Shown: in pieces, positions 40,360-48,911 of the stretch
Layout: every line of letters starts with the position of its first letter
Numbering within the stretch: position 1 is the first letter of the stretch
Source: Streptoverticillium olivoreticuli subsp. olivoreticuli
Lineage (GTDB): Bacteria > Actinomycetota > Actinomycetes > Streptomycetales > Streptomycetaceae
NCBI RefSeq assembly: GCF_003391135.1
Contig: NZ_CP031455.1
Span: 8,459,501 to 8,523,500, forward strand
Length of the DNA stretch: 64,000 bases
Direction of reading: 5' to 3'
The notes under the pieces: generated by a model
What the model was told of the DNA's origin: nothing
The model's input: only the letters and a program-made list of their open reading frames with translations
Databases searched by the model: none
Position numbers and translations under genes: made by a program

Positions 40360-42344
40360 CGGGGGTCCCCGGTGAACGCGCCCGCGCGGTAGCCCTCGGC
40401 CTGCAGGGTGAAGAGCCGCGCGTACCGCCCGCCGGTCCCGATCAGCTCGGTGTGCGAGCCCTGCTCCACGACGCGTCCGTCCTCCAGCACGGCGATGAGG
40501 TCGGCGCCGCGCACCGCTCCGAGCCGGTGCGAGATGAGCAGGCTGGTGCGCTCGCCGCGGTGCTGTCGCAGCGCGGTGTGGATCTCGTGCTCCGCCTCGG
40601 CGTCCAGCCCGGCCGACGGCTCGTCGAGGATCATCAGGTCGCGCCGGTCCCGGAGGAACGCGCGGGCGAGCGCGAGCCGTTGGCGCTGGCCGCCGGAGAG
40701 CACCACACCGGTCTCCGGGTTGTCCTTGTCGGACTCCATGAAGAACCTCCGCGACAGCAGTGTGCCGTAGCCGTACGGAAGCGCGGCGAGCCTCGCGTGG
40801 ATCCCGGCGCGCTCCGCGGCGGCCCGCAGCCGCGGATGGTCGTCGAGGGCGGTCAGGTCGCCGAGGGCGATGTTCTCCGCCGCGGTCATGTCGTAGTGCA
40901 TGTAGTCCTGGAACACCGCGCCGATCCGGCGCCGCAGCTCCGCGATGTCCACCTCGCGGATGTCCACGCCGTCCCACAGGATCGCGCCGCGGTCGGGGTC
41001 GTAGAACCGGCACAGCAGCTTCACCAACGTCGATTTTCCCGCGCCGTTGAGCCCGACCAGCGCCAGGGCCCGGCCGTGGCGGATGTGGAGGTCGACGCCG
41101 CGCAGCACCCAGGGGTGGTCCGCGGAGTACCGGAACCACACGTCCCGCAGTTCGATGCCCCGTGACAGGGGCGGCAGTCCGACGGGGAGCGCGGGAGCGG
41201 GCAGGTCGGGTCCGGCCCGCGCGACCACGAGATAGTGGTCGAACATCAGCAACGCCTGGTGCGCGCGGGCCACTTCGCTGGCCAGGGTGGCCAGCGCGCT
41301 CTGCACCCCGGCCACCGCCGCCACGAACAGGACGACACCGCCGGTGGACAGGGCGCCGGAATGGGCGGCGCCCACCGCCCATATCAGCCCGCCGCCGGAG
41401 ACGAGGGCGGACAGCAGGCCGAGGCCCGTCTGGATCCTGGCTTCCCTCCGGTCCACCGCCCGTTTCGCCGCGTTGGCGGTCCGCAGGTCCGTCAGCATCC
41501 GCCCGCGCAGAAAGGCGCCGGTGCCGAACAGCCGGATCTCCTTGGCGGCCTCCACGCTGGAGAGCAGCTCGCGGTAGAACATCTGCCTGCGCTCGACCGG
41601 GCCGATCTCCCAGAGCGTCCGCGCCTTCCGCCGTGCCAGCGCGACCTCGGACAGCAGCGTGGGGATCGCGGCCCCCAGCACCAGGGCGGTCATCAACGGA
41701 TTGAGCAGGGACAGCGAACCGAGGAAGCCCCCGATGGTGATGGCCGACCGGGTGATGCCGATCGCCCCGTCGACGGCCTGGTTCGGTGTGCCTCCGCCCG
41801 AACTCTGCGCGAGCCGCAGCCGGTCCAGGAACCGGGGGTTCTCGAACCGTCCCAGGCCCGCGAAGCCCTCCACGGCAGTGAACAGCCGGTCCTCGGCGAG
41901 CAGCCCGACCCTGCGGTCGAGCTCCGTCCGCAGATACCGGCTGACCTGCGGCATCACACCGACCACCACCCCCGATGCGGCGAGCCCCGCGCCCAGGCCG
42001 ATCAGCCGGGCCGAGGAGGCGCCGGTGCTCAGCCCGTCGAGCAGCAGCTTGGTCAGCCAGGCGGTGACCACGGGGAGCGCGCCGACCGAGAGCGTGAGCA
42101 CCGCGTAGCCGACGAGGACACCGGGCGCCGCGCGGGCCACCATCGCGCCGGCGGCCGCGATCCGGCGCAGCACGGCCATCGCGCCGGTGGACCGTACGGG
42201 CGCCCGGTCGGCCTCGTCCGCGCACCGGGCGGTCGGCGCGGGGGAGTCGCCGACCGCATCCGGTGCCGGGGAGCCCCCGGCGGTCCGCGGCGCGTGCGCC
42301 GCCGACGGCCCCGGGCCGCTCGGGGGTTGTTCCCGCCCGCTCAT
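40356..42344 (-). CDS. ABC exporter, fused permease-ATPase, of the Cys-rich peptide operon
   Basis: 662 residues. A 50-residue Pro/Ala-rich N-terminus precedes a six-span membrane domain (about 60-350) and the ATPase: Walker A GLNGAGKST, Q-loop VFQDYMHYD, signature LSGGQRQRLALARA, Walker B LMILDEPSAGLD, H-loop LISHRLG. There is no N-terminal C39 peptidase, so leader removal must be done by another enzyme, probably the S26 protease that overlaps it downstream. Likely exports the 65-residue peptide. Start and stop overlap both neighbours (ATGA). Confidence 0.92.
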   Translation of the reverse strand: MSGREQPPSGPGPSAAHAPRTAGGSPAPDAVGDSPAPTARCADEADRAPVRSTGAMAVLRRIAAAGAMVARAAPGVLVGYAVLTLSVGALPVVTAWLTKLLLDGLSTGASSARLIGLGAGLAASGVVVGVMPQVSRYLRTELDRRVGLLAEDRLFTAVEGFAGLGRFENPRFLDRLRLAQSSGGGTPNQAVDGAIGITRSAITIGGFLGSLSLLNPLMTALVLGAAIPTLLSEVALARRKARTLWEIGPVERRQMFYRELLSSVEAAKEIRLFGTGAFLRGRMLTDLRTANAAKRAVDRREARIQTGLGLLSALVSGGGLIWAVGAAHSGALSTGGVVLFVAAVAGVQSALATLASEVARAHQALLMFDHYLVVARAGPDLPAPALPVGLPPLSRGIELRDVWFRYSADHPWVLRGVDLHIRHGRALALVGLNGAGKSTLVKLLCRFYDPDRGAILWDGVDIREVDIAELRRRIGAVFQDYMHYDMTAAENIALGDLTALDDHPRLRAAAERAGIHARLAALPYGYGTLLSRRFFMESDKDNPETGVVLSGGQRQRLALARAFLRDRRDLMILDEPSAGLDAEAEHEIHTALRQHRGERTSLLISHRLGAVRGADLIAVLEDGRVVEQGSHTELIGTGGRYARLFTLQAEGYRAGAFTGDPR

Positions 42345-42895
42345 GCCACGACTGCGGTGGAGTCCAGGTCCACCTGGTTCCCGGCGACGACCTGGCGGCC
42401 GTCCTCGTTCCGTGCGATTTCCAGCAGCGTGGGGAAGCCCTTGATCCCGAACGCGTCGGACACCTTGGCGTCGCTGCCGCTCTCGACCACGACCCGGGCC
42501 ACCGGGGCCAGTTCGGCGACCTGCTCCTCGGCGCGGTCGGGGGTGCCGACCACCACGGCCAGAACCTGGTCCCGGCCGCCGCTCACGGCCCGCGCGTGCG
42601 CCACGAACTTGGGCAGCATCTCGTGACAGGGCTCGCAGCTGGGCGAGAAGAAGGCCACCAGCGTCTCGCCGGCGAGTGATTCACGTGTCAGGACCTCGCC
42701 GCCGACGGCGACGGCGGTGAAGTCGCCCACTTCCTGGCCCACGGGGACGACCGGCGGTCTGCCGGGCGAGCCGGCGGCCATCTTGGACAACAGCGCGGTG
42801 TGCTCCTTCAGCCGTTTGATCACACCGAGCGTGAGCAGCAGGTCCAACGTACAGAGCGATCCCACCAGTACCACTGCCGCGATCAGGACGGGCAT
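42341..42895 (-). CDS. MauD/TlpA-like membrane-anchored thioredoxin
   Basis: 184 residues. One N-terminal membrane anchor (VLIAAVVLVGSLCTLDLLLTL), then a redoxin fold with the active-site pair C87/C90 in FFSPSCEPCHEM and the cis-Pro loop in GIKGFPTLL. The thioredoxin domain should face outside. MauD proteins serve disulfide formation in the Cys-rich small subunit of methylamine dehydrogenase; here the only Cys-rich partner is the peptide encoded two genes upstream. The gene follows mauE-like by 19 bases and overlaps the ABC gene. Confidence 0.87.
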   Translation of the reverse strand: MPVLIAAVVLVGSLCTLDLLLTLGVIKRLKEHTALLSKMAAGSPGRPPVVPVGQEVGDFTAVAVGGEVLTRESLAGETLVAFFSPSCEPCHEMLPKFVAHARAVSGGRDQVLAVVVGTPDRAEEQVAELAPVARVVVESGSDAKVSDAFGIKGFPTLLEIARNEDGRQVVAGNQVDLDSTAVVA

Positions 42896-42914
42896 GGAGT
42901 CGTCTCCTCTGGGT

Positions 42915-43469
42915 TCACCGGCCGCGGGCGAGGCCCGGGGCGCGGTCGACGGGCCGGAACAGATCGAGAATGTCGTCGAGAGCGGTCACCAGCCCGCCCA
43001 GGAGCAGGCCCGTGAGCACCGACAGGGCCGCCCCGCCCGGGGCGGTCGCGCCGGCCGCGGGCACGGCGACCGCGCCGACGACGGCCACGGCGGTCAGGGT
43101 GAGGTTCCGTGCGACGTGTCCCGGGCCGAGCGGGCTCACGGACGCGCCGAAACATCGGCACGGCGTCCGCACGCCCTGGCGCAGGGAGAGCAGGATCCCG
43201 GCGGCGAACACCGTCAGGAGAACTCCCGAGAGCACGAATCCCCCTACGGCGACGGCCCGCACCGGCGTCGCGAGCGTGACGCACACGGCGGCTTCGGCGG
43301 TCACCACGGACCGCGCCACCGACCGGGCCGACCGGGCGGGCAGCACCCGCATGTCCCGTACCGAGGACACGAACCGGTCGAACGCTCCTCGTCCGCTCAC
43401 CTTGCCGACGAACGAGGCGAGGAACACCACGCCGATCAGAGCGCGGAGCCCGAGTGCCAGACAGCCCAC
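42915..43469 (-). CDS. MauE/DoxX-type membrane thiol-redox protein
   Basis: 184 residues from GTG 43469, with GAAGGAGG upstream. Four membrane segments in the MauE pattern (LRALIGVVFLASFVGKVSG at the N-terminus) and the conserved dithiol PCRCFG (C104/C106) in the second half. MauE-like proteins relay electrons across the membrane to MauD-type thioredoxins. Located between the Cys-rich peptide gene and the thioredoxin gene, it would drive oxidative folding of the peptide. Confidence 0.87.
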   Translation of the reverse strand: MGCLALGLRALIGVVFLASFVGKVSGRGAFDRFVSSVRDMRVLPARSARSVARSVVTAEAAVCVTLATPVRAVAVGGFVLSGVLLTVFAAGILLSLRQGVRTPCRCFGASVSPLGPGHVARNLTLTAVAVVGAVAVPAAGATAPGGAALSVLTGLLLGGLVTALDDILDLFRPVDRAPGLARGR

Positions 43470-43531
43470 CTGGCTTCCTCCTTCAGCGGTGTTCCCGGTC
43501 GGGGCGGTCGTACGGGTCGGGGAGTGCCGGT

Positions 43532-43553
43532 CCCGGATCAGGTGATCCCGGGC
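43532..43553 (-). terminator. Hairpin between peptide gene and mauE-like gene
   Basis: TCCCGGATCA pairs with TGATCCCGGG across GG with one bulge, 45 bases downstream of the peptide stop. It could cause partial termination so that more precursor than enzyme is made, a common arrangement in peptide operons. Confidence 0.4.
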
Positions 43554-43598
43554 AGGGCGGTCTTCAGCGTCGGCATCTCCCGACCGGTGTCGTGGCTG

Positions 43599-43796
43599 TC
43601 AGCACTGGCAGACGATGGTCGGACAGCCATTGGAGTTGCAACAGGCCCAGCAGGGGGCGTTGTAGCCGCATTTCCCGCTGCACTGCCAGCAGGCCGGGTA
43701 GTTGCCACAGGAAAGAATCTCCAGCGCGGCCGCGTCGACCTCGGGTACGAACAGCCCGAGCACCCGGCTGCCCAGTTCCGTGAGTCTTGCGTACAT
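43599..43796 (-). CDS. Cys-rich secreted peptide precursor (65 aa, ten cysteines)
   Basis: ATG 43796 is preferred over the GTG two codons earlier because AGAGGAG then has a seven-base spacing. The leader is MYARLTELGSRVLGLFVPEV. The C-terminal 36 residues contain all ten cysteines (positions 30, 36, 39, 43, 49, 52, 53, 58, 63, 65) with Trp, Gly, Asn and Pro, ending in VCQC. The even number and dense spacing suggest five disulfides. It heads an operon encoding MauE-, MauD-, ABC- and S26-type proteins. No lanthipeptide, thiazole or radical SAM enzyme is adjacent. Probably an antimicrobial or signalling mini-protein. Confidence 0.75.
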   Translation of the reverse strand: MYARLTELGSRVLGLFVPEVDAAALEILSCGNYPACWQCSGKCGYNAPCWACCNSNGCPTIVCQC

Positions 43797-44526
43797 TGAC
43801 ACACTCCTCTCTTGAACCGGATCGCTTCACGTGCTTGCACCGCTGGAGTCTCATGGGCGCCGGGCGCGGCGGACAGTGCCGTTTCCGGCCGGTGCGCGGG
43901 CGGGGGCCGGGCAGCCGGAAGAAGCCCTTGCCCCGCCCGTACGTCAGTGGTGGCGAACCGAGGGGCCCGATGGCCCGGACGGGCCCGGCACGGCTCGGAC
44001 CGGCACATTCCGCTATCGATGATGAACCGGAGGCTCCGCATGGGCCGGGAGGCGAACCACTGGCCGCGGTCGTCCGTGCCATGGTTCTCCGCCACCCGGG
44101 AGCCGGACGCGCCGGAGCCGGAACGGCGCTTTCCGGTCGATGGCCGCGCCGGACCGGGAACACGGACTCGTGCACGGAACGGTGCGAACGGTCCGGCGTC
44201 CAGGTCCGGTTCAGGCCGTCATCGCCGTCCTGCACGGTCCCGTCGGTGAGTCCCGGCGGGCGGAACGTCGACGTCCGGCCGTTGTTTCCCGGATGTCTCC
44301 CGGACGGGATGTGCCGGGGTCATAGGTGCGGCTCCGGGGCAGTCGGCCCTCCGACGGAGACCCCGTACGCCACCGGCTGTCCGCAGCGACCGGGCCGACG
44401 GCCGGACCCGGCGGCCGGGACGGTGGGTGACATGGGCTTCCGCCGGACGATCGCGGCAACTCACGGTGCGGCCGGGGCGGTTCCCGGAGGCCGGTTCCAG
44501 GCGGTGCCGGCAGGCGGTGACACGGA
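43797..44526. other. 730-base intergenic region
   Basis: Upstream region of the Cys-rich peptide operon, running to the terminator of the phospholipase gene. No credible gene in any frame. It must hold the peptide promoter; I could not assign -10/-35 elements. Confidence 0.55.
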
Positions 44527-44553
44527 CGGGGCCCGGCGCTCCGCCGGGCCCCG
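44527..44553 (-). terminator. Terminator of the phospholipase C gene
   Basis: Perfect 12-base arms CGGGGCCCGGCG and CGCCGGGCCCCG around CTC, 19 bases past the stop codon in the direction of transcription. No U-run, as usual for Streptomyces terminators. Confidence 0.75.
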
Positions 44554-44572
44554 CTCGGTGACGCCGCGGGCG

Positions 44573-46630
44573 TCAGACCGTGATGATCGCCGGGTCGCTC
44601 ACGCCCGGCTCGCCGTTCTCGACGTGCCCGGCGAACCGGCGCAGGAAGGCGCTGTCCGTGTCACAGACCACGGACAGGTCGTACCAGCGCTTGCTGTGCC
44701 GCAGATCAAGCTTGCGCACCACCCTCTTGCCCGCGCGCACCCGGACCTTCTCGCTCTTCCCGCCGTACGCGTCGGTGACCGTCAGGTGGCAGTCCGCCTT
44801 GCCGGGGTTCGTGAAGGTCAGCTCGATGCGGCCGCCGTGGGCATCGGGGCGGGCGGTCACCTCGGGGCCCGCCGCGGTGCCGGAGCCCTTGAAGGCGCGC
44901 AGGAAGCCGTTCGGGCCGTGCGCCGACAGGTCGTACGCGCCCTTGGAATACGCCGTGTTCCAGGTGTCGGAGAGCTTGGCGCCGGCCGCGGTGGTGTACG
45001 TCCACGGGCCGTCCGTGCGGTTCGCGGACGTGACGGTGAAGCACACGCCCGCCGCCGGGCCCCCGCTGAACGTGAGCGTGACGCGCCCGGTCGAGGGCGC
45101 GACGGCCGCGTCCACCACCGGGGCGTACGGCAGCGGGCGAGCGGGCCGCGAGCCCGCCTCCTGCTTCGGCAGCGAGGGATGGGCGGGCGGCTTCGGCACA
45201 TAGCTGGGGTGCCGGAGCCGGTCCTGCGGGGCGTACGCGCGCGTGTCCGGCAGCGAAGCGGGCGCGGCGTGCCGGAGCCGGAAGTCGAAGGCCGAGGTGA
45301 GGTCGCCGCAGATGGCCCGCCGCCAGGGGGAGACATGGGGCTCGCGCACACCGAAGCGGCGTTCCATGAACCTGATGATCGAGGTGTGGTCGAAGACCTC
45401 CGAGCACACGAAGCCGCCCGTGCTCCAGGGGGAGACCACGAGCATCGGCACGCGCTGGCCGAGGCCGTAGGGACCGGCGGCGTAGTGGCCGTTGCCCGCG
45501 AAGAGGTCGAGCGCGGTGTCCACGGTGGAGGCGCCGCGGGCGGCGGAGGCGGGCGGGAACGGCGGCAGCACGTGGTCGAAGTAGCCGTCGTTCTCGTCGT
45601 AGGTGATGAACAGGGCCGTCCTGCTCCACACCTCGGGGTTCGACGTGAGCGCGTCCAGGACCTGGGAGATGTACCAGGCGCCGTAGTTCGCGGGCCAGTT
45701 GGGGTGCTCGGAGAACGCCTCCGGGGCGGCTATCCAGGAGATCTTCGGCAGCTTCCCGGCCTTGACGTCGGCCCGCAGGACGTCGAAGTAGCCGTCGCCC
45801 TTCTTGACGCTGGTGCCGGTGCGCGCCTTCTCGTAGAGGGGGTCGCCGGGCTTGGCGTCGCGGAAGCGGTTGAAGTAGAGGAGCGAGTTGTCGCCGTAGT
45901 TGCCGCGGTAGGCGTCGTCGAGCCAGCCCCAGGAGCCGGCCTTGTCCAGGCCGTCACCGGTGTCCTGGTAGATCTTCCAGGAGACCCCGGCCTGCTCCAG
46001 CCGCTCCGGGTAGGTCGTCCAGTCGTAACCGGCCTCCTCGTTGCCCAGGACGGGGCCGCTGCCCTTGCCGTCGTTGCCGGTGTGACCCGTCCACATGTAG
46101 TAGCGGTTGGGGTCGGTGGCCCCGATGAAGGAGCAGTGATACGCGTCGCACACGGTGAACGCGTCGGCGAGCGCGTAGTGGAAGGGGATGTCCTCCCGCG
46201 TGAGGTACGCCATCGTGCCCGTGCCCTTGGCCGGGATCCACTGGTCGTACTTCCCCCCGTTCCACGCCTGGTGGCCGCCCGCCCAGTCGTGGTTGAGGCC
46301 CGCGATGAACTGCATCCCGAGGTCCTTGGCGTCCGGACGGTAGGGCAGTACGTCCTTGGTGCCGTCCGACTGCTGCCAGACCGACCTGCCGCCGGAGGGC
46401 GAGGCCGGGCGGGGGTCGCCGAACCCGCGCACCCCCTTCATCGAACCGAAGTAGTGGTCGAAGGACCGGTTCTCCTGCATCAGGACGACGATGTGCTCGA
46501 CGTCCTCGATCGTGCCGGAGCGGCGCTTGGCGGGGATGGCGGCGGCGCGCTCGATGCTGCTCGACAGGGCCGCGAAACCGGCGGTCGCGCCGGCGATCTG
46601 GAGAAAGCGCCGCCGATTGAGTTCGGACAT
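44573..46630 (-). CDS. Tat-exported phosphocholine-type phospholipase C
   Basis: 685 residues from ATG 46630, which places the twin-arginine signal (NRRRFLQIAGATAGFAAL) at the N-terminus. The phosphoesterase domain covers about 40-480, with QENRSFDHYFGSMKGVRGF, the HYALADAFTVCDAYHCS segment and ITYDENDGYFDHVLPPFPP. Two C-terminal DUF756-type domains follow (TLTFSGGPAAGVCFTV and IELTFTNPGKADCHLTV), typical of bacterial non-haemolytic phospholipases C. Cleaves phospholipid head groups outside the cell, releasing phosphate esters. Only about 40% of the window's other phosphoesterase resembles it; that one has a propeller instead. Confidence 0.92.
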   Translation of the reverse strand: MSELNRRRFLQIAGATAGFAALSSSIERAAAIPAKRRSGTIEDVEHIVVLMQENRSFDHYFGSMKGVRGFGDPRPASPSGGRSVWQQSDGTKDVLPYRPDAKDLGMQFIAGLNHDWAGGHQAWNGGKYDQWIPAKGTGTMAYLTREDIPFHYALADAFTVCDAYHCSFIGATDPNRYYMWTGHTGNDGKGSGPVLGNEEAGYDWTTYPERLEQAGVSWKIYQDTGDGLDKAGSWGWLDDAYRGNYGDNSLLYFNRFRDAKPGDPLYEKARTGTSVKKGDGYFDVLRADVKAGKLPKISWIAAPEAFSEHPNWPANYGAWYISQVLDALTSNPEVWSRTALFITYDENDGYFDHVLPPFPPASAARGASTVDTALDLFAGNGHYAAGPYGLGQRVPMLVVSPWSTGGFVCSEVFDHTSIIRFMERRFGVREPHVSPWRRAICGDLTSAFDFRLRHAAPASLPDTRAYAPQDRLRHPSYVPKPPAHPSLPKQEAGSRPARPLPYAPVVDAAVAPSTGRVTLTFSGGPAAGVCFTVTSANRTDGPWTYTTAAGAKLSDTWNTAYSKGAYDLSAHGPNGFLRAFKGSGTAAGPEVTARPDAHGGRIELTFTNPGKADCHLTVTDAYGGKSEKVRVRAGKRVVRKLDLRHSKRWYDLSVVCDTDSAFLRRFAGHVENGEPGVSDPAIITV

Positions 46631-46821
46631 GAGACAGGGACCCCTTGGGGTGAGTGGGACGGAGCCTGCGGTGTGATCCAAGAGCAGCGAGTGCCGGCGA
46701 GGGGCGCGTGTCGCCGGAGTGAAGCGACGCGGTACGCGAGGCGAACGTAGCGGACGGCCCGATGGGGCACCAGGGTCCCGACAGCCCCTTCGATGCGCGC
46801 CTGCCGGCCGGTGTGTACGCG

Positions 46822-46844
46822 CGCGCTCACTCCAGGTGAGCGCG
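46822..46844. promoter_or_regulatory. Inverted repeat upstream of the phospholipase gene
   Basis: Nine-base arms CGCGCTCAC and GTGAGCGCG around TCCAG, about 190 bases upstream of the phospholipase start. Candidate operator or transcript hairpin. Confidence 0.4.
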
Positions 46845-47018
46845 ACGGCCGTCCCGTGTGAGGCCCCGCATAGGACCCAGATCACTTACGATCGCCGCTA
46901 GTGGGGTCCATAGGCGGTTAAATCGGGCATTTCTTTCGCCTGTGGTGACCCCCTCGCTATGAAGCGCGGTAGTAGGTCACACCTTTGCCAGCGCGTTCCG
47001 CCGCCGCTAACAATTGCG

Positions 47019-47086
47019 GAGTCGCACGGCGCCGTCGATCGAGACGCGGCGCTTTTCGTTCGCGCCGATCCGGGCCACTGCGACTC
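47019..47086 (+). promoter_or_regulatory. Structured 5' leader of the SLT-domain gene
   Basis: GAGTCGCA (47019-47026) pairs perfectly with TGCGACTC (47079-47086), enclosing two possible inner hairpins that compete for the same CGGCGC block. In the first, GCGCCGTC pairs with GACGCGGCGC just before TTTTC (terminator-like). In the second, CGGCGC pairs with GCGCCG after it. This looks like a switchable leader. It does not match the c-di-AMP riboswitch consensus that I remember from Streptomyces wall-hydrolase genes. Confidence 0.4.
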
Positions 47087-47113
47087 ACGCGATTGGAAGA
47101 GGTTCAGCTCATC

Positions 47114-47779
47114 ATGCGCTCCACCATCTCCGGCTATACCCGTCTGCCCAAGGCCCACAAGTTCTCCGCCGTCGGCATCGCCGCGGCCGGTGCCGCCGTC
47201 CTGACGTTCGCCGCCGTCCCGAACGCCTTCGCAGCCTCCTCCGACACCCAGTCGGTGGCCGTGAAGCCCGTCGCGTGGAGCACCACCGCCTCCGACGACT
47301 CCGGTGAGACGCAGCAGGCCGAGCACGCCGGGGTCGCCCTGGCCAAGGCCGACGCCGAGGCCGCGAAGACCAAGACCGAGCGCGGCACGCAGGCCGCGAG
47401 CCGCTCCGAGGAGCGGGGGCCCGTCCAGGCCGCCCCCGCCCCGGCGAAGAAGGCCTACGGCGACAACCTCGACGGCTGGATCAACCAGGCCCTGGACATC
47501 ATGCAGGCCAAGGGCATCCCCGGCTCGTACGAGGGTCTGAAGCGCAACATCATGCGTGAGTCGACCGGCAACCCCCAGGCGATCAACAACTGGGACTCCA
47601 ACGCCGTCGCCGGTATCCCCTCCAAGGGCCTGCTGCAGATCATCGACCCGACGTTCAAGGCGTTCCACGTCGAGGGCACGTCCTGGGACATCTACGACCC
47701 GGTCGCCAACATCGTCGCCTCCTGCAACTACGCCGCCAAGACCTACGGCTCCATGGACAACGTCAACTCCGCGTACTGA
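47114..47779 (+). CDS. Secreted SLT-domain protein (lytic transglycosylase-like)
   Basis: 221 residues. Signal peptide with a long hydrophobic run (AVGIAAAGAAVLTFAAVPNAFA), an Ala/Glu/Lys-rich spacer to about residue 115, and a C-terminal SLT domain with the catalytic Glu in IMRESTGNPQAINNWDSNA and the GLLQIIDPTF segment. It cleaves peptidoglycan glycan strands outside the cell, as in growth or spore germination. ATG 47114 follows GGAAGAGG. A structured leader precedes it and a strong hairpin follows. Confidence 0.92.
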   Translation: MRSTISGYTRLPKAHKFSAVGIAAAGAAVLTFAAVPNAFAASSDTQSVAVKPVAWSTTASDDSGETQQAEHAGVALAKADAEAAKTKTERGTQAASRSEERGPVQAAPAPAKKAYGDNLDGWINQALDIMQAKGIPGSYEGLKRNIMRESTGNPQAINNWDSNAVAGIPSKGLLQIIDPTFKAFHVEGTSWDIYDPVANIVASCNYAAKTYGSMDNVNSAY

Positions 47780-47799
47780 CGCACAGCGGGAACCTCACG

Positions 47800-47844
47800 C
47801 GCCGAAGGGCGGTGGCACCACACCGGTGCCGCCGCCCTTCGGCG
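47800..47844. terminator. Bidirectional terminator
   Basis: Twenty-base arms with a single wobble (starting CGCCGAAGGGCGG and ending CCGCCCTTCGGCG) around a five-base loop, between the convergent SLT and DUF1275 genes. Confidence 0.85.
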
Positions 47845-47845
47845 T

Positions 47846-48532
47846 TCACGGAAGCTCCGAGCCGCGGACCGCGACGGCGATGGTGCCCACCATGGCCGTC
47901 GCGGACAGCAGGGACCAGCGAAGGCCGACGTGTTCCATGAGGAGCGCGCCGAAGGCCGCCCCGAGGCCCAGGGCCAGGACGACCCCCAGCCGCCGCGCCG
48001 ACTGCCGGCCGGCGGCGGTGCCGGAGTCCTGGACCAGGCCGATCAGGGCACCGGTGAGGCCGAACGTCACGACGAGGTCCGGTACGGCGAGCCCGCGGAT
48101 CGTGGCGCACCGCACCCCCATCGCCGTCGCGAGCAGAGCCGTGATGGTGTCCCGGGCGAGCGGCGAGGTGTCGGGGGCGATCCAGGCGAGCGCGGTGGTG
48201 GCGACGAGGAAGGCGACCTCGACGACCAGGGCGTGGCGGAACCAGTGCCGCCGCCCCCGCCGCGAGGTCAGCCGCTCGCCGCATCCGGCCAGGAGTATGC
48301 CCGCCACGAAGCCGACGATGGCCACCAGCGGGCCCGGCTCGGAGAAGCCCGGCACACCGCCGAAGGCGAAGCCGAGGACAATGACATTGCCGGTCATCAT
48401 CCCGATGAAGACCTTCCCGAGCCCCAGGAAGCTGATGGCGTCCACCATGCCGCCCACGACCGTCAGCGCCACGATGGCCGAGGGCAGCGGATCGCTGCCG
48501 ACGAGAGTTCTTCCTGACCAGGTCCGAAGCAT
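47846..48532 (-). CDS. DUF1275 (YoaK-like) membrane protein
   Basis: 228 residues with about six hydrophobic spans. The family signature is seen in VGGMVDAISFLGLGKVFIGMMTGN, where a conserved Asp and the TGN end the first long helix, and in MGVRCATIRGLAVPDLVVTF (usually NxxxRRxxxxxxTTYVTG). Role unknown; the family has no firmly assigned substrate. Ends next to a strong shared terminator. Confidence 0.88.
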   Translation of the reverse strand: MLRTWSGRTLVGSDPLPSAIVALTVVGGMVDAISFLGLGKVFIGMMTGNVIVLGFAFGGVPGFSEPGPLVAIVGFVAGILLAGCGERLTSRRGRRHWFRHALVVEVAFLVATTALAWIAPDTSPLARDTITALLATAMGVRCATIRGLAVPDLVVTFGLTGALIGLVQDSGTAAGRQSARRLGVVLALGLGAAFGALLMEHVGLRWSLLSATAMVGTIAVAVRGSELP

Positions 48533-48911
48533 GGGTGTGTCCTAAGCGCCGAGGTGTGTCCGTGCGCGGCGGTGTGCCCGGGAATCCCCTCCTGCCGCGG
48601 TGCCTCCTGCTTATCAACAGCCGCCCGGCGGGAGCGAGAAAGCGTCGCGTTTCACGCCATCGCAGGTGCATGGATCGCAGGTCAGCGGCGAATGTGATCT
48701 TGACATGGCAGGTGAACGCTGATGGGTACGGTCCGAGTCGAAGGCCACCGGAGGGTGGTGGGCGCGGGGACCGGCGCACGGCGTCGGCGGACCTCCCGAA
48801 TGCGCCAACGACCGCTTCGTCCAGGCCAAGGGTGAACGACCGATTCCGGGGGGCGCGGGTCGCACCGGATATCGTCGCTGTGCCGTGGCCCCAGGCGAAA
48901 AGGATCAGGCG
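48533..48911. other. Divergent intergenic region
   Basis: About 380 bases between the DUF1275 gene and the ammonia-lyase gene. A TTGACA lies near 48702 but without a well-spaced -10 box. No gene or strong dyad seen. Confidence 0.5.

Noticed and set aside
43599..43796. Lanthipeptide, sactipeptide or thiopeptide precursor
   Set aside because: No LanB/C/M, radical SAM or cyclodehydratase gene is adjacent; MauE and thioredoxin-like partners fit disulfides better.
46822..46844. PHO box for PhoP
   Set aside because: The element is an inverted repeat, and only one half resembles the 11-base PhoP unit.
46886..47113. c-di-AMP (ydaO-type) riboswitch before the SLT gene
   Set aside because: The conserved blocks I would expect are not visible; only nested inverted repeats are, so it is reported as an unassigned structured leader.
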